Assembly: GCA_949288455.1 (NCBI GenBank)
Contig: CASEKF010000063.1
Span: 1-38,843 of the forward strand
DNA: 38,843 nucleotides
DNA from: an uncultured bacterium
Lineage (GTDB): Bacteria > Vulcanimicrobiota > CADAWZ01
Direction: 5' to 3'
Shown here: piece by piece, positions 16,439 to 24,721 of the stretch
How positions within the stretch are numbered: the first letter of the stretch is position 1
How the letters are laid out: every line of letters starts with the position of its first letter
Translations under genes and position numbers: made by a program
The notes under the pieces: model-generated
What the model saw: the letters and a program-made list of their open reading frames with translations, nothing else
Database searches by the model: none
What the model was told of the DNA's origin: nothing

Positions 16439-18061
16439 ATGATCAATCCAATTTCAACGCATATCGACAGATTAAACGAAATCGCGTCTTCTTCCAATAA
16501 GAATCCCGTCAATCATGAAGAAACTGCGAAAAATGCGGGCAACTATTCTTCCCAACCTGAAGACAAGGCCTTTATATCTTCAGGCTCAACTTCCGAAATC
16601 GATTCGACAGCTTCAAATATAAAACCCGCCGCAGCTTCAAAAAAAGAAGCCGCCTCGAAAGCTTTGGAAAACGATAAGCTTGAAAAGTCGCAATCCAAAG
16701 GCGGAAAAGAAGATAAAAAAGAAAATAAAATTTTAAACTTTATAGATAAAGCGAGCGAAGCCTATTATACGATAGACGATTCTCTGTCTTCATTCCCCGG
16801 GTTTATCTATCCGAGCGTAACAGGAGCCTCTGCTGCGGAAGCCGCATATACGTATCAAGTTTTAGATAAGCTGCCTCTTAAAGACGTCGCTTCGGTAAGC
16901 AATATAGAGTGGGTAGAAGAATTGTTCATGACGACGGATAAAACGGCTCATGCATCGGGAGTAGCTTACGCGACTCCAGCTCCTTTCGTAAAAATAGCTA
17001 GAGATCAATGCGGAGACTTGGGAAAATGGGCGGAAAAAGTAATAATTCATGAGACGGGACATACCAGAGATTATTCCGAAGGTTTCTTAAGCGTTATACA
17101 AACTGAAACTGCCAACAGCGACATATGGGGTCATGGAGAAAGAATCACGGAATACGCTAAAACTAATCCGAGAGAAGATTTCGCGGAAAGTTTTATGACT
17201 TACTATACTGATCCCGAAGCTTTAAAGGCTAAATGTCCGGAAAAATATGAACGTATAAAAGAGCTTGAAGAAATAGGAAAATTTGAAGGCATAGTAGAGC
17301 AGGACGCATTTAGAGAAACAGGAAAATGGATTGGACAAAAGTTATCCGATTATCCGTATCTTCAAACGATCGTTAATACGGGTTCGTACGTTCTTGGAGG
17401 AGTCGCGCTCATAACTGATTCAGCGGATTTAATCAAAGGCGTAAAAGAAAACGATCCTGAACTTCAGATGCACGGCTCTATGGGAGCTACCGCTACTTTG
17501 CTTTCCTTTTCCGGTTTTCCTATAGCCGGAACTGCTGTCGACGGAGCCAGAAGAGCGCTGGGAAGAGCTATTGATAAAGGCGAAATAACGGCGGAAGAAG
17601 CTAATTACGTTTCTTCTCATACGGCGGGAGCTCCGTTGACCGGATTAGTAAAATTAGGCAAATGGGCTCATTCTAAAATATTTGCTTCAAAAGCGGAAAA
17701 CCAAGTTTCCGAACAAAACGAAACTACGGCTCAACCGGGCGCCGAACATAAAGTTTCTTTGAAAGATTCTAAAAAAGCTTTAGCGATAGGAGCCGGAGGA
17801 GCTATAGGTTCAGCTTTAGGATCAGTGGCCGGAATATATGCCGGAGTCACGGCGGGATTCGCCATAGGAGGGCCGGTAGGAGGAGTTATCGGACTCATAG
17901 CCGGAGCCGTATTAGGCAACGAAACGTTAAACAGACTGGGAGCAAAAATAGGGTCGGCAATAGGCGATAAAATTCAGTCTGAAAAAAACGTAATAGAAAT
18001 GTCTAAAGAGAACGAGCAGAATAATAAAAAAGCAGAAACGAACGCAAACGAAGTTACGTAA
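16439..18061 (+). CDS. Zincin-like putative metalloprotease with glycine-zipper tail
   Basis: The 540-residue protein has no Sec signal peptide. Residues 1-100 are hydrophilic, Ser/Lys/Glu-rich and probably disordered. The centre has a gluzincin-like site: HETGH at 204-208 and 'EDFAESF' at 246-252, whose spacing and sequence resemble the ExxFAExF ligand block of lethal-factor-like (ATLF) peptidases. Residues about 445-495 are a Gly/Ala-rich stretch ('GAGGAIGSALGS', 'GGPVGGVIGLIAGAVLG') of glycine-zipper type that could insert in or line a membrane. The fold assignment rests on motif style only; target and export route are unknown. A strong terminator follows, so it is a single-gene unit. The ribosome binding site is weak (CGGAAA). 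Confidence 0.62.
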   Translation: MINPISTHIDRLNEIASSSNKNPVNHEETAKNAGNYSSQPEDKAFISSGSTSEIDSTASNIKPAAASKKEAASKALENDKLEKSQSKGGKEDKKENKILNFIDKASEAYYTIDDSLSSFPGFIYPSVTGASAAEAAYTYQVLDKLPLKDVASVSNIEWVEELFMTTDKTAHASGVAYATPAPFVKIARDQCGDLGKWAEKVIIHETGHTRDYSEGFLSVIQTETANSDIWGHGERITEYAKTNPREDFAESFMTYYTDPEALKAKCPEKYERIKELEEIGKFEGIVEQDAFRETGKWIGQKLSDYPYLQTIVNTGSYVLGGVALITDSADLIKGVKENDPELQMHGSMGATATLLSFSGFPIAGTAVDGARRALGRAIDKGEITAEEANYVSSHTAGAPLTGLVKLGKWAHSKIFASKAENQVSEQNETTAQPGAEHKVSLKDSKKALAIGAGGAIGSALGSVAGIYAGVTAGFAIGGPVGGVIGLIAGAVLGNETLNRLGAKIGSAIGDKIQSEKNVIEMSKENEQNNKKAETNANEVT

Positions 18062-18080
18062 GAACATATAGAATAAGACT

Positions 18081-18126
18081 AAATAAATAGCGGCGGTATT
18101 CAAATACCGCCGCTATTTATTTTTCA
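18081..18126 (+). terminator. Strong intrinsic terminator after the zincin-like gene
   Basis: Perfect 19-bp stem (18081-18099 with 18104-18122), a 4-base loop TCAA and trailing Ts. The GC-rich core CGGCGGTAT makes it very stable. The same arms read leftward also end in a T-run, so it may work in both directions. Confidence 0.92.
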
Positions 18127-18351
18127 AAAGATTTCAACTTTATCTACGTATACAAGTTTTATCTTTTAATCATATAAAAATTTATTATACTATCTCTATA
18201 TATTATCAATATTAATAAAGCAATGCGCTTAAACTCAGATTAATACTTTTATAGAAATAACGTTCAAATAAGCCAAGTATCTAAAGGAAGAAATAATATA
18301 AATACCCAGCTTAACAGAGCAATAAACAAAGCCAACGCATCCGGCGGCGGC

Positions 18352-18519
18352 ATGTTAGGAAGTATGCTCGGCGTATCATATCGCAAAAAAGCAAAAGAAC
18401 TTCAACAGAAATATAACATAAAAACACAGCAGCTTCGGCGGTTAGTAATGACGCGGCAAATGCTGATACAGTCTCATACTATGAAAGCTATGATGACAAT
18501 GGGCATGATGGGACAATGA
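18352..18519 (+). CDS. First half of a split glycine-zipper paralogue (Met/Gln-rich)
   Basis: A 55-residue frame ending at 18519. The frame stays open back to 18244 without an ATG, with AAAGGAAG at 18283-18290, so the true start is unclear. The product is basic and Met/Gln-rich ('YRKKAKELQQKYNIKTQQLR', then 'MKAMMTMGMMGQ'), which parallels the Met-rich N-terminal part of the intact paralogue at 19112. Its stop overlaps the ATG of the next frame by ATGA. Either the ancestral gene was cut in two by a shift near 18512-18519, or the two pieces are translationally coupled. The gap 18127-18243 holds no gene. Confidence 0.5.
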   Translation: MLGSMLGVSYRKKAKELQQKYNIKTQQLRRLVMTRQMLIQSHTMKAMMTMGMMGQ

Positions 18520-18884
18520 TGAACGGCGGCGGATTTCCTTCGCAGCTTCCGCCTTTAAACGGAGGAATGTTCCCTCAAGGCGCATACATGCCTCAAACTC
18601 GTTTAAGTTTACCCATGCCTCCGGGCGTCATGCTTTCGGCAAATCAACCCTCGACTTCTGAGATAGGCTCGCAAATCCTCGGAGGAGTAGGAGGAGCAGT
18701 TACGGGAGCAGCCATTGGGACTGCGGTATTTCCCGGAGTTGGAACCGTAGGCGGAGGAATTTTGGGAGCCCTCGGCGGAAGTAAAATCGGAGAAGCCGTA
18801 GGCGGCTTTATCGGCAACGTCGGAGGCGGTCTTATCGGAGGAGCTATCGACGGAATTAAAAATTTCTTTAAAAGCATATTCTAA
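18516..18884 (+). CDS. Glycine-zipper protein, C-terminal half of a split paralogue
   Basis: The 122-residue protein has a Pro/Gly-rich start ('NGGGFPSQLPPLNGGMFPQG') and a long glycine-zipper membrane region from about residue 50 ('IGSQILGGVGGAVTGAAIG', 'GVGTVGGGILGALGG', 'FIGNVGGGLIGGAID'), ending 'IKNFFKSIF'. The C-terminal 75 residues are nearly identical to those of the gene at 19112, so the two are tandem duplicates. No signal peptide. The role is unknown; glycine zippers of this type can insert in membranes or oligomerise. Possibly translated by coupling from the overlapping frame upstream, as no separate strong ribosome binding site is visible. Confidence 0.6.
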   Translation: MMNGGGFPSQLPPLNGGMFPQGAYMPQTRLSLPMPPGVMLSANQPSTSEIGSQILGGVGGAVTGAAIGTAVFPGVGTVGGGILGALGGSKIGEAVGGFIGNVGGGLIGGAIDGIKNFFKSIF

Positions 18885-18911
18885 GTTAACATATTTATTA
18901 TATTGACGTCT

Positions 18912-18949
18912 ATAAATAGTCGGCAAAATTTGCCGACTATTTATTTTAA
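18912..18949 (+). terminator. Intrinsic terminator after the first glycine-zipper gene
   Basis: 16-bp stem (18912-18927 with 18929-18944) around a very short loop, followed by TTTAAT. It closes the split paralogue. Confidence 0.82.
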
Positions 18950-19050
18950 TAATCAATTTTTCATAAACAAGGCTTCAATATAATACAATATGCCTTAAAT
19001 TCTTAATAGTTTGGACAAAAATAAAAAATGATTTTTTTTTAATAAAGATA

Positions 19051-19078
19051 TTTACTTTTTAATTATTTGCGTGATAAT
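19051..19078 (+). promoter_or_regulatory. Probable promoter of the intact glycine-zipper gene
   Basis: TTTACT (19051-19056) and GATAAT (19073-19078) spaced by 16 bases, 33 bases ahead of the ATG. Four and five matches to the sigma70 hexamers. It lies in a terminator-bounded gap, so the gene needs its own promoter. Confidence 0.45.
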
Positions 19079-19111
19079 ACTTCTAGAAAATTATATTGGA
19101 GGTTTTCAGTA

Positions 19112-19708
19112 ATGAACGTAAATATGAATATGATGATGGGAATGCAGCCGATGGGAGGATTCGGCGCCATAATGGGAGGCGCGCTCGGCGGAGTTATAGG
19201 ATCGCAGTATCAGCAGCAGCAACAGATGCAGATGATGATGATGATGATGCAGATGATGATGATGATGCAAATGCAAATGATGGGTCAAATGGGACACAAT
19301 ATGAACGGAGGCGGATGTCCCTGCCAGCTTCCTCCTTTAAACGGAGGTATGTTCCCTCAAGGTCCTCAAGGCCCTCATCATGGTCCGCACGGTCCTCATC
19401 ACGGTCCGCACGGTCCTCAAATTGCTTTGTTCGATAAACCTTCTGCTTCCGAGGTAGGCTCTCAGATTCTCGGAGGCGTAGGCGGAGCGGCCGGAACGAT
19501 CGCCGGAGGATTAGGAGGAGCGGCTACCGGAGCGGCTATCGGAACGGCTATATTCCCCGGAGTAGGAACCGTAATCGGAGGAGTTTTAGGAGCTATTGGC
19601 GGAGGTAAAATCGGAGAAACCATAGGCAGCTTCATTGGCAACGTAGGAGGCGGTCTTATCGGAGGAGCTATCGACGGAGTTAAAAATTTCTTCAAAAGCA
19701 TATTCTAA
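19112..19708 (+). CDS. Met/His-rich glycine-zipper protein
   Basis: The 198-residue protein has four visible segments: a short Gly-rich start, a Gln/Met tract (about 35-66, with runs of Met), a Gly-Pro-His block (HGPHHGPHGPHHGPHGP, about 88-106), and a glycine-zipper domain (about 118-185) ending 'VKNFFKSIF'. Met-rich and His-rich runs are known to bind Cu or other soft metals in unrelated proteins, but no function can be assigned. I chose the ATG at 19112, 9 bases after GGAGG at 19098-19102; the frame is open further upstream (to 19067) without such a site. It is the intact copy of the split pair at 18244-18884, with its own promoter and terminator. Confidence 0.72.
   Translation: MNVNMNMMMGMQPMGGFGAIMGGALGGVIGSQYQQQQQMQMMMMMMQMMMMMQMQMMGQMGHNMNGGGCPCQLPPLNGGMFPQGPQGPHHGPHGPHHGPHGPQIALFDKPSASEVGSQILGGVGGAAGTIAGGLGGAATGAAIGTAIFPGVGTVIGGVLGAIGGGKIGETIGSFIGNVGGGLIGGAIDGVKNFFKSIF
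19211..19281 (+). repeat. In-frame CAG/ATG triplet tract
   Basis: Runs of CAG and ATG codons inside the gene above encode its Gln/Met segment. Triplet runs change length by slippage, so this segment is likely to vary between strains without shifting the frame. Confidence 0.8.
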
Positions 19709-19733
19709 ATATTAACAAAGTATAATAACGGCA

Positions 19734-19770
19734 AAAGAATCGGTAAATAATTTACCGATTCTTTATTTTT
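19734..19770 (+). terminator. Intrinsic terminator after the Met/His-rich gene
   Basis: 14-bp stem (19734-19747 with 19751-19764), a 3-base loop TAA, then ATTTTT. Third strong terminator in this cluster. Confidence 0.88.
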
Positions 19771-19849
19771 AATAAAGAAAAGGTTAAACGAAAAACGGAC
19801 AGAATAAACAATTCAAGATTATTAAATTACATATACATTAGGAGGGTTT

Positions 19850-21190
19850 ATGTCTGACGGAAATCTTTTTAAAGCTATTAAAAATACAATTTCATCAGCA
19901 AAAACCGTCGTATCGGCAGCTTCAGAATTAATAATTCCAAAACGGACAGAAGAATCCCAACAATCGCAATCAAATTCAAACGAAGGGAACTTTGAATCCG
20001 GACTTTACTTTAGACCTCATAAAAGCGAATTTACAGGTTTAATTCCAATCATAGACTTTTTTGAACCGCAAAAAATGGGATTGTCTTTAGCAACGATGTT
20101 TAAGAACCTCTCTTTTTCTCAAGCTCAAAATATTTTTTACAGAGGCTGCAGAGCTCTTGTCGGAGGAGTTAAAGACAAAGCCCGCGAGTACTTTAAAAAG
20201 ACGCTTGAAAAAGATCCTCGGCTAGCCGACGCGTATTTTATGCTGGGAATATTCGATTGGCAGGAAAGGAAGTTCAAGAAAGCTTCGGAAAATTTCAGAA
20301 AAGCTATGCTTATGCATGGCTATTTAGGCTCCACTATTAAACCGGCTCTGCCAAGCTTTCGTCTTATAATGCCTATAACCGCCAATTTATCATACGCGTT
20401 ATATCCGGATTTAGTAGGAATTTCAATTATGTTGGCTTTATGCCTAAGGGCTTCCGAATCTAACGAAAGCATAAAAGATTTGGAACAGATGCTGGATCTT
20501 CTCCCCGGTCAAAACTCGCTGCTATTTATCATGTCTCTTCTGCTTTATGAACAGGGAAAACGGGAAAAAATCATAGAAATTCTAAAGCCTTCGACTTCAG
20601 ACGCGCCTAAGTCGGCTCTTAACCTCTTAATTTTAGCGAAATCTTTATCTGAACTCGGCCAATCAGATTCATCTCTGCAAATAGCCGGCAGCATGCTTGA
20701 TTCCGACAACCTTGATCCTGATTTAAGACAGGATTTTATCGAGATTGAACGCGTTTCCAGACAACAAGAACAAGGTAAAACGACTTCTCCCATTCGGCTT
20801 CTTTTATTTGAAAGGCTTCAAATAAAAGAACCTCAAACAGATTCCGGGAACAAGATAAAAAAAGTCATACGCAAACCTGAAAACGACGCGGATTTTAAAG
20901 AAATCTTCTATCTCATAAATCTCGCTACCGGGAAAAAATATAAATTAAGGACAAAAACGACTATAGGAACGACAGGCTGCGATTTAAATTTTACAAACGA
21001 TCCCGACTTGAAAGCCTGCCATGCGTTAATAGCTTTAGAAAATGGAAAATGGCATATAGAGCCTCGAGACGAAGGTTCCGCAATATATATAAATAATTTC
21101 AAAATAAATAAAAAAGCTCCCATAAATATAGGAGACACAATACAAATAGCTTCGTCGGAATTTGAGTTCAAATACATGCGCAAACAATGA
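19850..21190 (+). CDS. TPR protein with degenerate FHA domain
   Basis: The 446-residue protein has an N-terminal polar segment (1-45), TPR-like helices (about 95-165: 'AREYFKKTLEKDPRLADAYF' and 'KFKKASENFRKAM', with more repeats to about 290), a linker, and a C-terminal FHA-like domain (about 347-446). In the FHA part the usual phosphothreonine-binding Gly-Arg and Ser-Arg are replaced: IGTTGCD and 'LKACHALI'; the 'IYINNFKI' strand and 'INIGDTIQI' are still typical. It may act as a scaffold instead of a phosphopeptide reader. GGAGGG lies 5 bases before the ATG. It overlaps dprA by 4 bases, so the two are coupled. Confidence 0.75.
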   Translation: MSDGNLFKAIKNTISSAKTVVSAASELIIPKRTEESQQSQSNSNEGNFESGLYFRPHKSEFTGLIPIIDFFEPQKMGLSLATMFKNLSFSQAQNIFYRGCRALVGGVKDKAREYFKKTLEKDPRLADAYFMLGIFDWQERKFKKASENFRKAMLMHGYLGSTIKPALPSFRLIMPITANLSYALYPDLVGISIMLALCLRASESNESIKDLEQMLDLLPGQNSLLFIMSLLLYEQGKREKIIEILKPSTSDAPKSALNLLILAKSLSELGQSDSSLQIAGSMLDSDNLDPDLRQDFIEIERVSRQQEQGKTTSPIRLLLFERLQIKEPQTDSGNKIKKVIRKPENDADFKEIFYLINLATGKKYKLRTKTTIGTTGCDLNFTNDPDLKACHALIALENGKWHIEPRDEGSAIYINNFKINKKAPINIGDTIQIASSEFEFKYMRKQ

Positions 21191-22284
21191 ACAAAACACT
21201 TTATATAAATCTAGCTTTATGGGATATAGACTATTCTGCTGCCGAAGATCTCTCTGTTTTAGAAAACGCTGCGCAAGGCATAGAAAATATCGCCGAAATG
21301 TCTACTGAAGATATGATCCAATTGGGAGGCATAAAAGAAAAATCCGCTAAAACATTACGAGATTCCCTTAAAGACTATATTGAAAAAGGGGAAAAAATAG
21401 AAGAACAAGCGCTTAAACTAGGCTTTGCCGTCGCGCATATAAACGGACCAAACTATCCTCCCCTACTGAAAAACTTGCCGGGAGCTCCTAGAGCTTTATA
21501 TGTAAAAGGGCGGCTGCCGGATTTCTCGTTGCCGACTATAGCCGTAGTAGGAGCAAGAAAAGCCGACGCCTACGGGAGAGAGGCGGCATATTCTTTGGCA
21601 AAAGAATATGCCAAACAAAACTGCGTCACAATAAGCGGAATGGCTAGAGGCATAGACGGAGCCGCTCACGCAGGAACTCTTGCGGGAGGAGGAAAAACAA
21701 TCGCCGTCCTAGGCTGTGGATTAGACGTAATTTATCCTCCCGAACACCGGAAATTATATGAAAAAATATCGGAATCAGGAGCCGTAATAAGCGAATATCC
21801 TCCGGGAATACCCCCGCTCAAACGCAATTTTCCAAGAAGAAACAGAATAATAGCCGGAATGAGTTTGGGAGTCATAGTAGTACAAGCAGATATGAAAAGC
21901 GGTTCTCTTTCAACGGCAAACTTTGCTCTTTCTTACGGGAGAGAAGTTTTTGCCGTTCCCGGTTCGATCTTTTCTCCTTTAACAAAAGGAACGCACCAAC
22001 TGATAAAAGACGGAGCATATCTTGTTGACAACGCTTTGGAAGCGCTTAACGTTCTTGGAATTCAAACTTCCGCGGAACTACCCCTGAACTGCGCCCCGCA
22101 AAAGTTAAATTCTATGCCGGATCTTTATAAAAAAGTATATATATCGGCAGACGGAATGAAATCAATAGACTCAATTATAGAAGAACTAAACGAATCGGCT
22201 AAAGAAATAACGGCCGCGTTATCATGCCTTGAAGCAGAAGGTTATTTAAAAAGGCTTCCGGGAGGAATTTTTATTAAAAGCTAA
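21187..22284 (+). CDS. dprA: DNA processing protein DprA
   Basis: Loads RecA on incoming single-stranded DNA during natural transformation; also widely kept without known competence. The 365-residue protein has the HhH-like N-terminus ('TEDMIQLGGIKEKSAKTL'), the Rossmann core ('VVGARKADAYG', 'SGMARGIDGAAHAGTL', 'VLGCGLDVIYPPEH', 'FPRRNRIIAGMS'), 'VPGSIFSPLTKGTHQLI', and a C-terminal winged-helix DML1-like part. The ATG overlaps the stop of the TPR-FHA gene. It is followed by topA, as in many genomes. Confidence 0.93.
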   Translation: MNKTLYINLALWDIDYSAAEDLSVLENAAQGIENIAEMSTEDMIQLGGIKEKSAKTLRDSLKDYIEKGEKIEEQALKLGFAVAHINGPNYPPLLKNLPGAPRALYVKGRLPDFSLPTIAVVGARKADAYGREAAYSLAKEYAKQNCVTISGMARGIDGAAHAGTLAGGGKTIAVLGCGLDVIYPPEHRKLYEKISESGAVISEYPPGIPPLKRNFPRRNRIIAGMSLGVIVVQADMKSGSLSTANFALSYGREVFAVPGSIFSPLTKGTHQLIKDGAYLVDNALEALNVLGIQTSAELPLNCAPQKLNSMPDLYKKVYISADGMKSIDSIIEELNESAKEITAALSCLEAEGYLKRLPGGIFIKS

Positions 22285-22329
22285 AATTCTTATAAAAATT
22301 TTAAATTTGCGCGATTTACATAAGTTAAG

Positions 22330-22368
22330 CGACAATTTTTTCAGAAAATGTCGAATAGATTTCTTTTT
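22330..22368 (+). terminator. Possible dprA terminator
   Basis: A 9-bp stem (22330-22339 with 22345-22353) with one unpaired A, then a T-rich tract about 8 bases later. A weak match to an intrinsic terminator. Confidence 0.4.
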
Positions 22369-22476
22369 TACCGAAGTCGGACAAATAAGAATTTTAGCGT
22401 AATAAAAAATATAAACTATGACAGGATTTTTTAAAAAGCACAGAAATAAATAGACTTAAAACGCCGTTATGAAATA

Positions 22477-22517
22477 CGTTAGGCTAGAATAATTATTTAA
22501 TGCAAACTAGCCTAACG
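22477..22517. repeat. 11-bp inverted repeat upstream of topA
   Basis: CGTTAGGCTAG at 22477-22487 and its perfect complement at 22507-22517, with a 19-base AT-rich loop. No T-run follows, so it is less likely a terminator; an operator or mRNA leader structure for topA is possible. Confidence 0.6.
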
Positions 22518-22615
22518 CGATAACCGCAGCACAATATTTTAATTTGTTAACGGGTCGGACAAATAGATAAAAAACGATAGATAATAATAGATGCGCATAT
22601 GGGAGACGGACGACA

Positions 22616-24721
22616 GTGAAATACAAGGGATTCATTATTGTAGAGTCTCCGGCTAAAGCCAGAACTCTGGAAAAGTATGCCGGAAAAGATTATATTATAC
22701 AGGCTTCTATGGGACATATAATAGATCTTCCTAAAAACAGAATCGGAATTGACATACAACACGATTTTAAACCTAATTATGTGACTATACCTAATAAGAT
22801 AAAAGTAATCAAAAATTTAAAAGAAGCTTTAGGCAAAGCTCAAAACGTTTATCTTGCCACAGACCCGGACAGAGAAGGAGAAGCTATAGCCTGGCATCTT
22901 ACCAGGGCCTTAGAGATTAATCCGGATAATCAAATTAGAATAGAGCTGCACGAGATAACGCCGGAAGCTTTAAAATCCGCTCTGGAACATCCTCGCGCCA
23001 TAAACATGGAAAAAGTAAACGCTCAGCAGGCCAGACGCATGCTCGATCGACTCGTAGGCTATAATTTAAGTCCCGTGCTTTGGAAAAAAGTAGCTCCGGG
23101 ACTTTCTGCGGGAAGAGTTCAATCAGTAGCCGTAAAATTAGTAGTAGAAAGACAAAAAGAAATAGATTCTTTTCAATCTGAAGAATACTGGACTATTTCG
23201 GCGTTATTAGAAGCCGACAAGATAATATTTAAAGCGTCGTTAAATACGTTTAAAAATAAAAAAATAACGATAAAAACAAAGGAAGAAGCAGACGATATAC
23301 AACTCTATCTAAAGTCAAACAGTTTTACTTTAGCGGAAGATCCTAAAAAGAAAACTACGATTAAAGAATCCCCCCCGCCGTATATCACAAGCACTCTTCA
23401 ACAGGACGCGTCGCGAAGACTGGGTTTTAAAGTAATAAAAACGATGAAAATAGCTCAACAGCTTTTCGAAGGTTTGGATATCGGAGAAGAAGGGCCCGTA
23501 GGATTGATAACCTACATGAGAACCGACTCTACCAGAATTTCAGAATCCGCAAGAGAAGACGCGGTAAAATATATAGCGAACACATATGGAAAGGACTACG
23601 TAGGACTACCGAAAAAACATAAGAAAAAAGCCGGTATGCAAGACGCTCATGAAGCTATACGACCTACCGACGTTTCAAGAGATATGCAATCTCTGAAAAA
23701 GGCTCTTACGTTAGATCAATATAAATTATACTCGCTTATACGAGATAGATTTCTAGCCAGTCAAATGGCTCCATGCGAAACGGAAACGACCTCCCTTTCA
23801 ATACAATGCGGAGATTACTCGTTTCATGCTCAAGGTTCAGAAGTGATTTTCGAAGGCTTTACAAAAATTTACAACGAGATCAAAGAAGACAAGCCCGAAG
23901 CGGACGACGCTAACTGCATGCCTCAGATTAAAGCCGGAGACGAAATCATTCTACGCGACTTATCCGTAAAACAACATTTTACTCAGCCATCTCCTCAATA
24001 TTCGGAAGCGTCTCTTGTCAAAGCCCTGGAGAAAAACGGCATAGGACGCCCAAGCACATATGCTCCGATAGTAGAAACTATTCAAAAAAGAGATTACGTT
24101 AAACTTACCGATAAAAAATTCTCTCCTACTAAGCTTGGCACCGTCGTAACCGAGCTTTTAGTAGAAAACTTTAAAAATATAGTCGATATAAATTTCACGG
24201 CTCAAATGGAAAATCAACTCGACGATATAGAGTTAGGCAAAGAAGAATATATATCGGTTCTAAAAAATTTTTATCAGCCGTTCATATCAAATCTTCATAA
24301 AGTGGAAAAGGCGATAAGTAAAGTCGAGAGCATTAATATTTCTGAGGAAACCGGCGAAGTATGCGAAAAATGCGGCAAACCGATGATTGTAAAAAGAGGG
24401 CCTTACGGCAATTTTTTTGCCTGCAGCGCATATCCTGCCTGCAAGACTACAAAACCGTACGTTGAAAAAATAGGAATTCCTTGTCCGAAAGGATGCGGAG
24501 GAAACGTAATATTAAAGAAAAGCAAAAAAGCAGTTTTTTACGGCTGCGATAATTATCCTAAATGCGATTTTACCTCATGGCACCGTCCGATAGACAAAAA
24601 ATGTCCTGTCTGCGGAGGAGTTATGGTTATAAAATACGCCAAAACCGGCAAAGGATATACTCAATGCATCAACGCCTGCTCACGAAAAAAACAGGAAGAA
24701 GAAGAGAATGGAAACAAATAA
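22616..24721 (+). CDS. topA: DNA topoisomerase I
   Basis: Relaxes negative supercoils. The 701-residue protein has a Toprim domain with E10, D83 and D85 ('VESPAKARTLEKYAG', 'ATDPDREGEAIAWHL') and the catalytic tyrosine Y300 in 'GLITYMRTDSTRIS'. Three C-terminal four-Cys zinc modules follow (from 'CEKCGKPM', 'CPKGCGGNV' and 'CPVCGGVM'), so it is a full-length enzyme. The start is GTG at 22616. Its end overlaps the trmFO start by 14 bases. The dprA-topA-trmFO-hslV order is widely conserved. Confidence 0.96.
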   Translation: MKYKGFIIVESPAKARTLEKYAGKDYIIQASMGHIIDLPKNRIGIDIQHDFKPNYVTIPNKIKVIKNLKEALGKAQNVYLATDPDREGEAIAWHLTRALEINPDNQIRIELHEITPEALKSALEHPRAINMEKVNAQQARRMLDRLVGYNLSPVLWKKVAPGLSAGRVQSVAVKLVVERQKEIDSFQSEEYWTISALLEADKIIFKASLNTFKNKKITIKTKEEADDIQLYLKSNSFTLAEDPKKKTTIKESPPPYITSTLQQDASRRLGFKVIKTMKIAQQLFEGLDIGEEGPVGLITYMRTDSTRISESAREDAVKYIANTYGKDYVGLPKKHKKKAGMQDAHEAIRPTDVSRDMQSLKKALTLDQYKLYSLIRDRFLASQMAPCETETTSLSIQCGDYSFHAQGSEVIFEGFTKIYNEIKEDKPEADDANCMPQIKAGDEIILRDLSVKQHFTQPSPQYSEASLVKALEKNGIGRPSTYAPIVETIQKRDYVKLTDKKFSPTKLGTVVTELLVENFKNIVDINFTAQMENQLDDIELGKEEYISVLKNFYQPFISNLHKVEKAISKVESINISEETGEVCEKCGKPMIVKRGPYGNFFACSAYPACKTTKPYVEKIGIPCPKGCGGNVILKKSKKAVFYGCDNYPKCDFTSWHRPIDKKCPVCGGVMVIKYAKTGKGYTQCINACSRKKQEEEENGNK

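Larger units (their letters stand above)
22285..22615. other. Gene-free interval between dprA and topA
   Basis: 331 AT-rich bases without a supportable gene. It holds two hairpins, listed separately, and a GGGAG ribosome binding site for topA at 22601-22605. No clear promoter was found. Confidence 0.7.
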
